Below are positions 36,501 through 46,100 of a stretch of DNA of 64,000 nucleotides, piece by piece; the first letter of the stretch is position 1, and each line of letters opens with the position of its first letter. The position numbers and the translations under genes were made by a program. The DNA comes from Sclerurus mexicanus (lineage: Eukaryota > Chordata > Aves > Passeriformes > Furnariidae). The notes under the pieces are model-generated. The model worked only from the letters and a program-made list of their open reading frames with translations, did not search any database and had not been told where the DNA came from. The stretch covers positions 631,469 to 695,468 of the forward strand of contig VWZF01006084.1 of assembly GCA_013396755.1 (NCBI GenBank), written 5' to 3'.

Positions 36501-37586
36501 ATTTGGGTATATGAATGACAAAGTTCAGAAGAGAAATATAAGGAACCAGAAAGACTTTCAATCTGACCAAGTACTCCTTTTTCCTAACTGTATGGCCTTT
36601 GTGGTTTTAACAGAAGAGCTAAAGCACCTACTATTTTGTTGCTGCATTTATGCACAGCTATTCAGGTAGGTTGGGAACTGTCATAGTTTTGCTAAATAAA
36701 CACTTGTTTGTTCCTGATTGTGGAACTGACTCTGTGAGAACCCCTAACCTCAGAAGTTGTTCAGCAATAAACTTCCAGAATCCCTCTGCAGTCAGTGGAA
36801 AGAATCTGGTGCCAGTGGAGGACAATTCATTGCCGACTAAGATACAAGATGGATCTTACACTTTAGTTTTTCAGAACACATGCAGATGTAGCATACATGG
36901 TGTTTTGCTTACTTTAGTGGTTAAGTTCCTTCTCTTCTGAAAATTGATTTATTTGAAAGGGAATTTTATTTTGTCACTGTGATACAAATTATATAAATAT
37001 ACCAGCAATTCTAATTTATTTTAAATCAACCACTATTTCCTTTGATTTTTCCAAGACATAAAAATGAATAAAACCGGATTATTTGAAAAATTGTATGAAG
37101 TAAATACAGAAACATTTAAGCAAACAAAGAAACTAAGCTCAAATGGCACTCAAGAAAACATTGTGTGATTGTATGACCTGGACTGAATTTGTTCACAGCC
37201 AATAAAACAGTCTGTTGAAGTTCACCAATGAAGATTGAAAGAAACATCAGGGTTTCGAATCAAATTATGCCCCATTTATATTTAAAAAAATTCTGTTTTA
37301 AAATCACCAGTGTAAAAGGAATGGTCAGGAATGATGTCTCTGCATACATAGTTGCTTTTCAGAAATATGTGACAATATGTGACAACAAACATAATAAAAA
37401 GGGAAAAAATTTGGCATGGTCTGGACGTCTCTATTAGGTTTTAAACACTTGAAAACATACAGAAACAGCTCATCCTCACCTGGGATCAGCAGTGCAAAAC
37501 TCAAAATAATCATGGGCAGGTAGAGGATGTAGCTGTTCCTCCAGTTGCTCCTTGGTTAGACAAGGAGGAAGCCTTCGAATAACCAC
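15329..37586 (-). CDS. UPF3A: UPF3A gene, exons 2-10 (coding exons joined; exon 1 not found)
   Basis: UPF3A binds UPF2 and the exon junction complex in nonsense-mediated mRNA decay; reported roles range from weak activator to repressor of decay. Nine exons (37480-37586, 30181-30287, 28090-28188, 27884-27994, 24437-24492, 24187-24345, 22145-22305, 18376-18670, 15329-15502) join in phase to 423 codons, 422 residues plus stop. Visible order: RRM-like UPF2-binding domain (exons 2-4, from VVIRRLPPCLTKEQLEEQL), conserved DPEYKKFLESYC block, a long Arg/Lys/Glu-rich helix (exons 6-7), a charged linker, and the C-terminal EJC-binding motif DRPAMQLYQPGAR. The human protein has 476 residues, so about 55-70 N-terminal residues are missing with exon 1. 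The alternative is the X-linked paralogue UPF3B, but the CDC16 and CHAMP1 neighbours fix it as UPF3A. Confidence 0.95.
15503..18375 (-). other. UPF3A intron 9
   Basis: About 2.9 kb with no repeat I recognise except a pyrimidine-rich patch at about 16510-16628. Open frames inside it have no recognisable motif. Confidence 0.8.
18376..18670 (-). CDS. UPF3A: UPF3A exon 9
   Basis: This 295-nt exon reads SQNDSDKEQRDLERRFQEKE to KKERIRNK and is rich in Arg, Glu, Lys and Asp. It includes YRLDDGRKHRTHYEF, which corresponds to YHVDDGRRHRAHHEP in human UPF3A as I recall it. Acceptor is TTGTAG; the donor AAG|GTTCTT is weak (no A at +3 or G at +5). It supplies the charged, probably disordered linker before the EJC-binding motif. 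Confidence 0.93.
18671..22144 (-). other. UPF3A intron 8
   Basis: About 3.5 kb. It contains one sense-oriented CR1 tail (listed separately). I see nothing else that I can name. Confidence 0.8.
20750..20912 (+). mobile_element. CR1 3' tail fragment
   Basis: Sense CR1 tail: GGCAATGGTGGAGTCATGAT, GGAGGTATTTAAGTGGCATG, GTTTTAGTGGTGGATTTGGC and GATCTTAAAGGTCTTTTCTA, ending with AATTCTAAGAT in place of the CR1 octamer repeats. It is severely 5'-truncated, as most avian CR1 copies are. Confidence 0.85.
22145..22305 (-). CDS. UPF3A: UPF3A exon 8
   Basis: The exon reads LLKKPEKGDELANEKHKEK to SLESSLKELKE and then two bases of the next codon. LLKKPEKG is the same junction as in human UPF3A; the rest is a fast-evolving Lys/Glu/Ser linker. 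Acceptor TTCTTAG and a strong donor AA|GTAAGT. Confidence 0.92.
22306..24186 (-). other. UPF3A intron 7
   Basis: About 1.9 kb. It contains the CR1-tailed SINE at about 23.8 kb; otherwise AT-rich with no other feature recognised. Confidence 0.8.
23777..23930 (-). mobile_element. Degraded SINE with tRNA-Ile-like head and CR1 tail (TguSINE1-like)
   Basis: On minus, the element ends with a CR1-type tail (TCCAGCTCAGAATATTCTGTG then ATTCTGTG octamers). Before that tail is ATGGGCCATTCATTTAAGAG, preceded by CTTCGATCGCTGTATGGGCC. The latter resembles the T-arm and acceptor stem of tRNA-Ile (GGTTCGATCCCCGTATGGGCC). That layout fits the songbird SINE family mobilised by CR1. The A-box half is too diverged to align by eye, so the left part of the element and its right-hand coordinate are uncertain. 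Confidence 0.6.
24187..24345 (-). CDS. UPF3A: UPF3A exon 7 (charged coiled-coil segment)
   Basis: Fifty-three codons from RIREEKREERRRRELEKKRL to KKISEKEIRIK: almost wholly Arg, Lys and Glu, a predicted long single helix, as in all UPF3 proteins. Intron 6, separating it from exon 6, is only 91 bases. Confidence 0.95.
24437..24492 (-). CDS. UPF3A: UPF3A exon 6
   Basis: A 56-nt exon encoding RRTTPLLEYIKNRKLEKQ, identical by eye to the human segment. Acceptor GTTTTAG, donor CAG|GTACGT. Confidence 0.95.
24493..27883 (-). other. UPF3A intron 5
   Basis: About 3.4 kb, with one CR1 tail at 27.0-27.2 kb. Open frames here have no recognisable motif. Confidence 0.8.
27005..27226 (+). mobile_element. 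CR1 3' end fragment
   Basis: Sense CR1: ATTAGGAAAGATTTCTTCCC, AAACAGGCTGCCCAGGGAAA, TGGAGCCACCATCCCTGG, then CTTTTCCAACCTAAACAATT and the octamer-like TCTACGATTCTA. It keeps the CR1 3' terminus. Confidence 0.9.
27884..27994 (-). CDS. UPF3A: UPF3A exon 5
   Basis: It encodes DPEYKKFLESYCADEEKI to KTRELI, the conserved block after the RRM-like domain. The acceptor is TTCACAG. The donor TTG|GTCTGT is weak at +3 to +5. Intron 4, upstream of it, is only 95 bases. Confidence 0.95.
28090..28188 (-). CDS. UPF3A: UPF3A exon 4 (99 nt, skippable in frame)
   Basis: It encodes GLEYPAVVEFAPFQKISKKK to AGSIED, the last strand of the RRM-like fold plus a basic stretch. Length 99 and matching phases (1 and 1) mean that skipping removes 33 residues without a frameshift. 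In human UPF3A the corresponding exon is alternatively skipped, and the short form binds UPF2 poorly. Confidence 0.95.
28189..30180 (-). other. UPF3A intron 3
   Basis: About 2.0 kb; no repeat or conserved element recognised. Confidence 0.8.
30181..30287 (-). CDS. UPF3A: UPF3A exon 3
   Basis: It encodes LYPHLYSRAYINFRNPED to DRFDGYVFIDNK, the RNP-like core of the UPF2-binding domain. Acceptor is GTTGCAG. The donor AAG|GTTGGA is weak. Confidence 0.95.
30288..37479 (-). other. UPF3A intron 2
   Basis: At about 7.2 kb this is the largest intron in the window. One very degraded CR1-like piece may lie near 36.86 kb. I see no other gene, RNA or repeat that I can support. Confidence 0.75.
36850..36935 (+). 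mobile_element. Possible very degraded CR1 tail
   Basis: The stretch CAGAACACATGCAGATGTAG followed by TTTAGTGGTTAA resembles the CR1 tail at 27.1 kb (AAAACACATGTAGATGTGGC, TTTAGTGGTTAA). Most other CR1 landmarks are gone. Confidence 0.35.
37480..37586 (-). CDS. UPF3A: UPF3A exon 2 (first exon found)
   Basis: It encodes VVIRRLPPCLTKEQLEEQL to YFEFCTADP, the start of the RRM-like domain. The acceptor is TTATGTAG and the donor CAG|GTGAGG. It starts in phase 0 with GTG, as human exon 2 does after a codon for Lys, so exon 1 must end in a complete codon. No start codon is available in this exon. Confidence 0.95.
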
Positions 37587-37867
37587 CTACATAAGTAAAA
37601 GAACGTGGAGATTTATATTTTATCAAAATACCGGACAAACAGATGGAACAAGTTCCCTCAGCTTCTGCAAGCACTGTAAAATTGTAGGGTGACTGACATA
37701 TTCTGATGAAGAGCCTGAGAACCACTGCAATTTAGCCAATAACAAAGGATTTTAACAAACCAAAAAACAGATGTTGATTACACAACATTTTTGCAGTATC
37801 CCTTTTCAAAATGATTTTAACTAGCTTTTAAGTCTTCTATTACAGCAGTATTTTAGTGTCTTAGATC

Positions 37868-39160
37868 TCAGTGTCCAGGTGGTTCAGGCAGGGGCTCCAG
37901 GGCAACCTCTGAGGGGATGCTGGGGCTGCCCCATGCTTGCCACAGTCAATTCCAATGGATCCATCCCAGGTCACAGCTGAGCCACTCAGCCAAGACGGTG
38001 ATGACTCTGGAAAATGTATTTAAAAAAGGGCAGAAAAGGCTGCACAGCAGTGAGTGATACAAAGGAGTAAGGGGCAAAAAGTGTGGAAAATAGCTCTACA
38101 GACACCAATGAAAAGGAGAAGGAGGGGAGGAGGAGCTCCAAGTGCCAAAGCAGAGATTCCCATAGAGGAGATCATGGTGAAGCACGCTGTCCCCCCACAG
38201 CCTATGGTGGACCCCATTCCACAGCACACAGAGATGCCCTGAAGGAATCTGCAGTGCATGGAGAGAAGCCCACACTGGAGCACGTTTATCCTGAAGAACT
38301 GCAGCCCACAAAGAAGACTCATGCTGCAGCAGGTCATGAACAACTGCAGCATGCACGGGGACACCCCTGGAACAACTCGTGAAGGATTGCATTCTACTGT
38401 ATCCCATGCCAGGGCCCTATGGTGGAGGGAAAGAGCATGAGGAGAAAGGAGCAGCTCAGAGGAGCTATTATGTTCTGCCTGCAACCCCGATTCCCCATCC
38501 TCCTGCATTGTTTGGGTGCAGAAGAGGTAGTGCCTGGGAAGGAAGGGGGGAGGGTGGGAAGGAAGGGGTTTTAATCTTTCTTCCTCACCATTTGATTCTA
38601 ATGTGGTTTTTTTTTAATTAGCAATAAAGTAAACTTATTTTCAGCAAGTTAGAATCATAGAATATCCTGAGTTAGAAGGGACCCATAAGAATCACTGAGT
38701 CCAACTCCTAGACCTGCAGAGGATACTCCCAAGAGCGTGTGCCTGGGAGCGTTGTCCAAATGCTTTCTGAACTCTGTCAGGCGTGGTGCTGTGACCACTT
38801 CCCTGGGGAGCCTGTCCCAGTGCCCCATAACCCTCTGACTGACAAACTTTCCTAATATCCAGCCTAAATCTCCCCTGACACAGCTTCAGACCATTCCCTC
38901 AGGTCCTGTCACAGGTCACCAGAGGGAAGGGATCAGTGCCTGCCATTCCGCTTTCCCTCATGAGGAAGCTGCAGGAATCTGCTATGAGGCACCCCCAAGC
39001 TGTGTCTGTTTTCGCCGTGATGGCACATTGTGAGTGATCTCCCTGCCTTTATCTCAACGCCATGAGTTTCCCCATCATCTTCCCCTGTCCTGCTGAGGAA
39101 GGAGTGCAAGAGCAGCTGGCTGGGGGTCTGGCAGCCACCCAGAGTGAACCCTCCACGCCC
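37868..39160 (+). mobile_element. Avian LTR-type repeat, interrupted by a CR1
   Basis: From about 37.87 kb the sequence resembles a common avian endogenous-retrovirus LTR family that I recall. It has repeated blocks such as GGAGCACGTTTATCCTGAAG, a G-rich run, then AGCAATAAAGTAAACTTATT (a poly(A) signal). After the CR1 insertion, the characteristic end resumes near TGTCTGTTTTCGCCGTGATG and GAGTGATCTCCCTGCCTTTA, finishing at about 39.16 kb. No internal viral genes flank it, so it is probably a solo LTR. The family name is not certain. Confidence 0.6.
38652..38993 (-). mobile_element. CR1 inserted into the LTR
   Basis: Antisense CR1 from AGAATCATAGAATATCCTGA through GGACCCATAAGAATCACTGA, GTGACCACTTCCCTGGGGAG and TCCTAATATCCAGCCTAAAT to GAGGAAGCTGCAGGAATCTG. 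The left end is the intact CR1 3' terminus (octamer ATCATAGA). LTR sequence continues on both sides. Confidence 0.85.
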
Positions 39161-39364
39161 AGGGAAACTGCCCAGAAACCTCTGGGAGAACAATGCCAGC
39201 ACACAAAGCAGTGGAATGGCCATCAACAGCCTCAGGTAATTTATTTCAGTTTTTGAATACTTTAATATCTGAATTTAGCTTGACTTAGCTTTAAGTTATA
39301 GTGACTTTCAGTGCCTCAGTTTTCCAATTTAAGAACACGGGAATAAATCAAATCTCAGACTACT

Positions 39365-39490
39365 CACAGTGCTGCCAGGGTTGGAAGGGGCCCCTGGAGA
39401 CCACGCAGCCCGAGCTCCCTGCCACGGCAGGGTCACCTGGAGGGCATCCAGGTGGGCTCGGAAGGGGCTGCCCGACCTCCCCGCGCAGCC
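39365..39490 (-). mobile_element. Short CR1 fragment
   Basis: Antisense CR1: GGGTTGGAAGGGGCCCCTGG, AGACCACGCAGCCCGAGCTC, GGCAGGGTCACCTGGAGGGC. It runs into the CpG-rich block on its right. Confidence 0.65.
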
Positions 39491-39589
39491 TGCACACGTA
39501 ACCTGCAAGCATTACCTGGACAATGCTCGAACACAGCCAGGCAGAGAGGCGTGCTCCCGGCCTTGCAGGAGCTGCTGTCCCGCAGCAGT

Positions 39590-39965
39590 GGCCGGCCTGG
39601 AGCTCGGCATTAGGGGGCAATGATTCCNCGGGGACACCCCGGGCTCTCGCCGTGCCGGGGCAAGGGGAGGGCGCGGGGATGTGCCCGCTTCCCGCCCCGA
39701 GCCGGGGTGCCGGGCCAGCCGGGCAGCGGCACCGACAGCGCTGGGCGCGGGGTCCGAGGGGCAGCCGCGGCCTGGGCAGCAGGCGGGGCACAGAGGCCAT
39801 CACTCGGTACTCGGCTCAGCCCAGCACTGCGGTGCCTCTGTCCCAAGGAGGCACTGCACCCCGGCCCCGGCCACAGCCCCGGCCCCCAGGCCGTGCCGCA
39901 GGTGCGGGTCCCTGCCCTCCGCACCGGCTTCATCAGGAACGGTGGGGAGGGGACACGGGGGAAGG
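39590..39965. promoter_or_regulatory. CpG-rich block, probable UPF3A promoter region
   Basis: Dense CpG (for example GAGGGCGCGGGGATGTGCCC and CCGCCCCGAGCCGGGGTGCC), about 2 kb upstream of UPF3A exon 2 and containing an N at 39628. The position fits a CpG-island promoter for UPF3A. I do not find the expected exon 1 peptide here, so either part of the island is missing or the exon lies in the lost sequence. Confidence 0.45.
39628..39628. other. Single N in the CpG block
   Basis: An unresolved base within TGATTCCNCGGGG. A single N in a GC-rich block can be a closed or minimal assembly gap, so the flanking sequences may not be contiguous. Confidence 0.95.
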
Positions 39966-39984
39966 GGGCACACGGGAAGAGGGA

Positions 39985-40195
39985 CATTTAGGCTAGGTAA
40001 CTGGAAGAAATTCCTTACTGCCAGGGTGGTGAGGCACTGGAACAGGTTGCCCAGGGAGGCTGTGGATGTCCCATCCTTGCCCAGGTTGGAAAAGGCCTTG
40101 AGCAACCTGGTCTAGTGGGAGGTGTCCCTACCCATGGCAGCGGGGTTGGGACTTGATCTTTAGGGCCTTTCCAACCCCGAACAGTCTATGATTCC
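39985..40195 (+). mobile_element. CR1 3' end fragment
   Basis: Sense CR1: GAAGAAATTCCTTACTGCCA, GAGGCACTGGAACAGGTTGC, CTTGAGCAACCTGGTCTAGT, GGGCCTTTCCAACCCCGAAC and the tail TCTATGATTC. The frame contains the CR1 peptide RVVRHWNRLPREAVDVPS. Confidence 0.9.
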
Positions 40196-40534
40196 CAAAT
40201 TTCAGCTGCTGCTTTTGCTCCTACAGAACCTCTATGGTCTTCTGCATCAACCCCAATGTCAAACACCTTTTGTCAATTCCTGGTAGATGTCTGACATCCC
40301 ATTTATCTTAACAAATAAGAGAAACGTATCAAATAAGGCCATATGAATAGTTGCAGACTCACAGTCTCTGGCAGTGGCAAGTCACTGGGGAGGTCACCAG
40401 TAATAAGCAGAACAAGGGCAAAAAAGTGGGAAGTATATACCAATACAGCTTTAGAATAATCTCTCACCTGCAAGGTATCCCTGAATTGAGACTTCCCAGG
40501 GGAAACTGGTCTTCCCAGTGATTGGAAGCAAGGA

Positions 40535-40785
40535 AAGGCTAAGAATATTGGGATTGTTCAGCCTGAAAAACAGAAAGCTTCAGGGTGATCTAATTGCAGC
40601 CTTGCAGTGTCTAATGAGAGGCTACAAGAAAGTTGGAAGAGGGACTTTTCACAAGGGCATGTAGTGACAGGACAAGAAGGAATAGAATCAAACTGAAAGA
40701 GTGTAGGTTTAGATTAGATACAAGAAAGAAATTCTTTACTGTGAGGGTGGTGAGACACTAGAACAGGTTGTCCAGAGTCCAGGCA
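40535..40785 (+). mobile_element. CR1 fragment lacking its 3' end
   Basis: Sense CR1: TTGTTCAGCCTGAAAAACAG, GTGATCTAATTGCAGCCTTG, AGAAAGAAATTCTTTACTGT and GGTGGTGAGACACTAGAACA; it then diverges. It lies near the CR1 on its left and could be part of a broken pair. Confidence 0.85.
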
Positions 40786-40829
40786 AGAGTAGGACTGGAG
40801 CAAGACAGGTCCTGGGAGGTGCAGAAGAC

Positions 40830-42869
40830 TTAGAGCAAGCAGGAGCTGCCAGTATAAAAGCAGGGATTTAGACAAAATAAGAGCAAATCAAAACATTGAA
40901 CAGAAGAGAAATGAGGAGAGAGAAACTTTCCCTAAAGTCCTGTCTGAAACACATATCAAGAGCCACAAGCTCTAACCTAACTGTAGCTGCCTAAAGGGCT
41001 GGGAGCCAAGCCAAGCCATCTAAGAATTCCTCTGATGCCCAAAAAAGTCACAATCTAGGGCACTTTGCATACATTTCCTTCTAGGTAACCTTTAATACAA
41101 ATAAATGAAAGCTAGCAGCAGCCAGCCAAAAAACCTCCAGCAGATACCTCCAGCATATCACACACACTGTCATGACATGCTGCCTTTATTGCACTGCCCA
41201 TTCTCACTATTCCATCTGTTTCTTCTCACTCCTACCATTCTACTCCACTGATGACAAGTAACACAGCAGTGGCTTGCTGTCTTTGAATCTGGGAATTGAT
41301 CAGATCTAGAAAATATTTTAAAAGGCTGGTCTGGTTCCCTGATTTCATTAACAACATAACTACACAAACATTTGTATTACCACAACTGAGGAAGCCGCAC
41401 AGGGGTAAGTAGATTCCTACAGGCAGGGCATGAACATCATAAACTAGTATTGTCCTCACAGCTGACATATCATCAGATCGTAACTGGAGAGTGCAGGAAG
41501 AAATATGAACTTTTATCAATCTTTAAAATTAATTTGTCAACAAAAATAGTAGTAACATAGAAAAAAAAGGAAACGATGTTTATATCAATGTCTGAAAGCA
41601 GGACAAAGGCCTGATTTGCTAGAAGACTGTTTTGCCAACTTCCATGTAAAAATTGCCATGATGTCTTACTAGAAAACTAGATTCACATATGTTGGATTAA
41701 AAATGATAATGTTCTGGAGAAAAACGAGTTTGGCTCTTTGAGAATCTATTGACAATATCCCTCCAGCTGCTCTGTGTGCAGCAACAAGGCTTGCTATCGC
41801 TTTAGGCATGAGATGGTCTTGGCTACAATCATTCAGGATACGTAAACACAAATGTAAAAATAACTATCAAAAGATCCTTTAAAGGATGAGACCTGCCTAA
41901 TAGAGTACCTGTTGAGACACATTCATTATAAAGTCTTCAAGAGTATCCAGGAAAAATCCCCAGTTTACCTCAAAGAAGTCAGCTGAACCACACACAAACT
42001 ACCAGGTTCCAAAAGAAAAGAAACTCCTCTGTGTAAACTTTTTTGCCAGCCACACTGAAGGAGAGAGACCTGACTGCAGCCAGGAAATGCATATGCTTCC
42101 TAAATGATTAATTTTTCTAACACTCTGCATGGATACTTTTCCACTTTAAGACTCATGGCTCATCCCATATTTTTCAGGAGAACATGTAACTTTCAGTGAA
42201 GTACTTTAGAACTAGGAAGTAAAACATTTTTTGTTCACCTTACTTTCTAATGTCTAAGAAGATATGGGATTGGTATTGAATTCTGCACTTGACGCAGACC
42301 CCAATCCCCATGTTTTAACATATGGAAGGAAAACTCAGGCACCTCCAATTCCCTCTGTGAAGCCATAGTACAATTCTCACTGTCACTGGGACAGAACCAG
42401 TCTTCTCTACACTACTGTTTTGGTGCTCATAGGAAAGCAATGGGATTGCCTAAACCCAAGCAGATTTCAAGAATGAGAGCACGTGCAATTGCTGTTAAAA
42501 CAGAGACTCCTCCCTGAGCTTTTCCACACTCGATACCCTTGAATTTTAAAGTGTAGTTGTGTCTAAAACCTGAACTCACGTTCAGTAATGCACAAATGTG
42601 TAAAATAGCCAGTACCCTGTATACTACAGTACTATGTATATGGCCTGCATCGATGCAGTGAAGTCTTCTTGATCCAGATGGGGATTCATGAGAGTGCTAT
42701 CAGGAAAGGAATATTTATAATGTAGAAACTATAAAAGTCCCAGTGTTAAGTACATAGTCGTTCGAATTCATATAAAAAATAGCAAATTCTTGAAAGTATA
42801 ACACCAAAACAAAAATGCTAAAACAAATACTACACTTAGACAAAATGAACTCTCTACCAGTATTTATGG
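40830..42869. other. Intergenic / CDC16 3' flank
   Basis: About 2 kb downstream of the CDC16 stop with no gene or repeat recognised. The first canonical AATAAA on minus that I see is at 41190-41185, which would give a 3' UTR of about 1.7 kb; nearer variant signals could be used instead. Confidence 0.5.
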
Positions 42870-43135
42870 TCACGTACTGTGGTCTGACATTGATGTTTCT
42901 AACATCATATCACTTTCATTCATTTCAATCTCAAATGTTTCTTCCAATGGGCGACTGGTATCAGTATTTTTCCTTTGATTTGACGTCTCTAATGTTACTA
43001 TGCCACTTTCATCCACAGTTTGTCTTTCTATGTCGAATTCTCTGAAGTCCCAAGGAGGTGAAATTATGCTCTTTAATGTCTTGACTGTGTGTACATCAAA
43101 GTCATAACATCTTAATTTGTCTTTGATCTCTGTTC
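42870..43135 (-). CDS. CDC16: CDC16 exon 18 (last, stop TGA)
   Basis: It begins TEIKDKLRCYDFDVHTVKTL and ends MLETSMSDHST, with TGA at 42872-42870. Acceptor TTCCTAG. It encodes the post-TPR C-terminal tail, whose end is conserved to mammals while the middle (RKNTDTSRP) varies. Confidence 0.97.
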
Positions 43136-46100
43136 CTAGGAAAGCAGACAAACCATTAGTTTATTCCAAATGAACACTCCCAAAAATGTATCTCAAAGAA
43201 ACTACTATAATCCTTTGCTTTCAGATCATCAGGGAACTGTCGCTGCTTAATGACTGAAGATGAATAGAGTTGCTCTGAAAAAATCCAGCAGCCTCCTTTT
43301 GAATAAAGCACATTACAAGAAGCATAACTTAGATTCAAAAGTCTGTTATGAGAAGTAATTGCCAATTCCCTTCTCAATTCTCCAAGGGGCTTTTTTTCTT
43401 TTTTAAGTTACACACAGCTTGGTTTCCATTAATGCATATCACATGGCTGCATGGTTCTTCCAGATGTGTTAAATGACTACATATGGAGCAAGACAATATT
43501 GAGAAGAAACATCTGCTTCAATTGTGCAAAAAATCTGCAGAAAAAGCACTAGAACACACAGATGGCTTTTACTGTTAAGGCTTCAGCCTTCTGAACATGC
43601 TTGACAGGACAGCAACTGTGTTCACTACAGATAAAACAGTAAGTTCAGCGAAGCAGAAATCTGTCACCATAAAGTTGTTTTGGAGGGGCAGAAAACTTCC
43701 ATAGAAAATTTAGAACTATGGCAATATAATGTATTACTGTTACAAAACCTTTTTTTTTTTTTTACCCTACATATAAAGCTGTATTTTTGGAGTCAGAAGA
43801 ATTCATCCTGTCTCCATAGAGCCAAGTTTTGACATGGTGAAAATGCCTTGCTCTACAGCAGCATTGGCATTAGTGCTCTGATTTCCTAACTCTATATCTC
43901 TATTTGATTTTTTTCACCTTTGGTGTCTAAGCTGCCACAAATCAGTAGAAACCATCAACACTTTCAATGACAAAATGTTTCCTTTCTTTATGCTGGTAAG
44001 AATTTACTGTCACAGTGTTCACAAAAAAACAGTGGTCATCTAAAATTGTTGTTAAATTCTGAACCATTTAGCCATTAAAAAAAACAACAAAAAATCCCAA
44101 TCAAAATCATACTCTACTCTGTAAGTTAACAAGGTAGTGGTAGCCAGTCTTCCTTGACATAAGAGTAACACTCCTCTCAAAGGACTCGATGACTTTAAGA
44201 GTCACATAAGTTATAGACTTACCAATGTAGGCTTCAGAATCACCAATGTACATTTCTATGCAATGTCCAAGCATTGTGACAGAAAATGTGTCATCCCTCC
44301 TGAGACCGAGGGCCTATTAAAAAAAACCCAAAACAGTAAAAAGCATTTAGTAGCAAATAAAACTGTAGTAAATTTACATGTTAAGTCTGCAATGGTTCAG
44401 TATGTTGCTTAGTTGTTCCACAGTGCACTGTAGAAGCAAAACACTGCACAACTCAAATAACACTGTCACATGAACTGGCTGAAGTAGTAAGGAAGCAAAG
44501 CACTAACACAAAACCAGAAAAGGATAAATACACAGAGAGAGAAGCATTCACAAATCATGAGATACAACATATGTTGCTGTTCACTTACTGTAAAATTTCT
44601 CCTTCAAGGTATTGGTTGGAAGTATTTAAAATTATTTCAGCTGCATGACAAGCTTATGTATGTAAAATGCAATCTGAAATTATGACTGTCAAAGTTTGCC
44701 AAAGAGGCAATTTTTTTACCTAATCAATAGAAAATTTAAGAAGATATATTAAAAAAGATTCATAAAATAAACACTAATTTGGAGGCTGGAAAAAACACCA
44801 GTTCTCTGTTCCAAAGGCAGGCCAGAACGAAACAAGTAAATAACAGAAGCTGTGACCAGCACTTTACTCAAAGCCAGTTACGTACCGTATGAAAATAGTC
44901 GATGGCGCTTTCAAAGTTGCCCATTAGGCTGTGTATGTAGCCAATGGCAGAGTAAGTAGAAGCATTCTGAGGAATTAATACTAGAGCCTGGCGATGATAT
45001 TCCAGTGCTTCTTCATACTTCCTGTTAGGGTTAAATACAGAAGATTGATTAGCAAGTGGAACACAATTGTGCCAGAACTTAAAAATTATTGCTTTATACT
45101 CTGAACATAATAGAATGTACAAAAGATTCATGGATATTGACAATTTTCTTCCTCAGTGTAATTGAGAAATCATTGTTCTCCTTATGTAGCAAAACAGCTG
45201 CCTACAGGAGGCCCCATTTGGAGATGATCTTAGCCATTTGATATGGTAAATTGCTTTAGATGCTTAATGCTGCTCATTATAACATTGGCTTGCTTTCTGT
45301 AGCTTTCATTTGCCCCCCCGGGGGAGCGATGGGGCAATAGGAGACAATCACACATGGTTCAAAGTGAGAAAAGCTCTCTGGGCAGAAATTGCACAAGCCT
45401 GTGCTGCATACACTGGTACTTTTGTCAATTCCATTTTGCTATACTCTCTATGAGAAAAAGAGGTTTACACATACCCATAATTTCTTTCAAATACCAGTCA
45501 CCCTTTCTTTGAAAATTATCTATTAATTAGACTGATGATTACATTTGTTATTTTATAAAACAAGGATTAATTGTACACTATGACATTACTCTGAGAAATT
45601 AAACTGTCACATTTGACATCCTAGTTCCACACTGTTAAAACGAAAATAGCAATCGCCTACTCATAACAAATTTTAATGACTACAGCGATAATGAAATTAT
45701 GTAAACAGCAACACATGAAATTGTTAGAGGGCATCAAGTAACAACTCAGGCAGAAAAATTATGTAACTGTTTGCTTGCTGCACAAACCTTTCATATGATT
45801 GCAACTTTATTTTCGCTCATAGTATTTACATGTCCAATTGACTACCACTGTATTTTAATATGCTGCTTTCAAATTTCAACCAGATAATACCAGTGAGTAA
45901 ACATATATCCAGTAAGATTTTTCATAACTGCCATATCATGTATTACAAACATTAGTTATTAGAGAATTTTTTAAGTTTTTAAAGCATATATATAGCTACC
46001 TAAATTGATTTTCTTGCAAGATGGCTTACAAGAATGCAAAAATACCTTACGTTTGATTTCTGAACAAATACTACAATGCAAGTTGTACGACGTGTGATGT

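Noticed and set aside
38020..38508. 162-codon minus-strand open frame
   Set aside because: It is the antisense of the LTR-type repeat, not a gene.
39516..39803. Minus-strand open frame in the CpG block that could splice in phase (CAG|GTAATG at 39516) to UPF3A exon 2
   Set aside because: The peptide is Pro/Arg/Ala-rich, crosses an N and partly overlaps a CR1 fragment. It shows none of the conserved residues expected before VVIRRLPP, so phase agreement alone is too weak.
45313..45324. C-run followed by G-run (GCCCCCCCGGGGG)
   Set aside because: An isolated short palindromic tract in a CDC16 intron, with no other feature around it.
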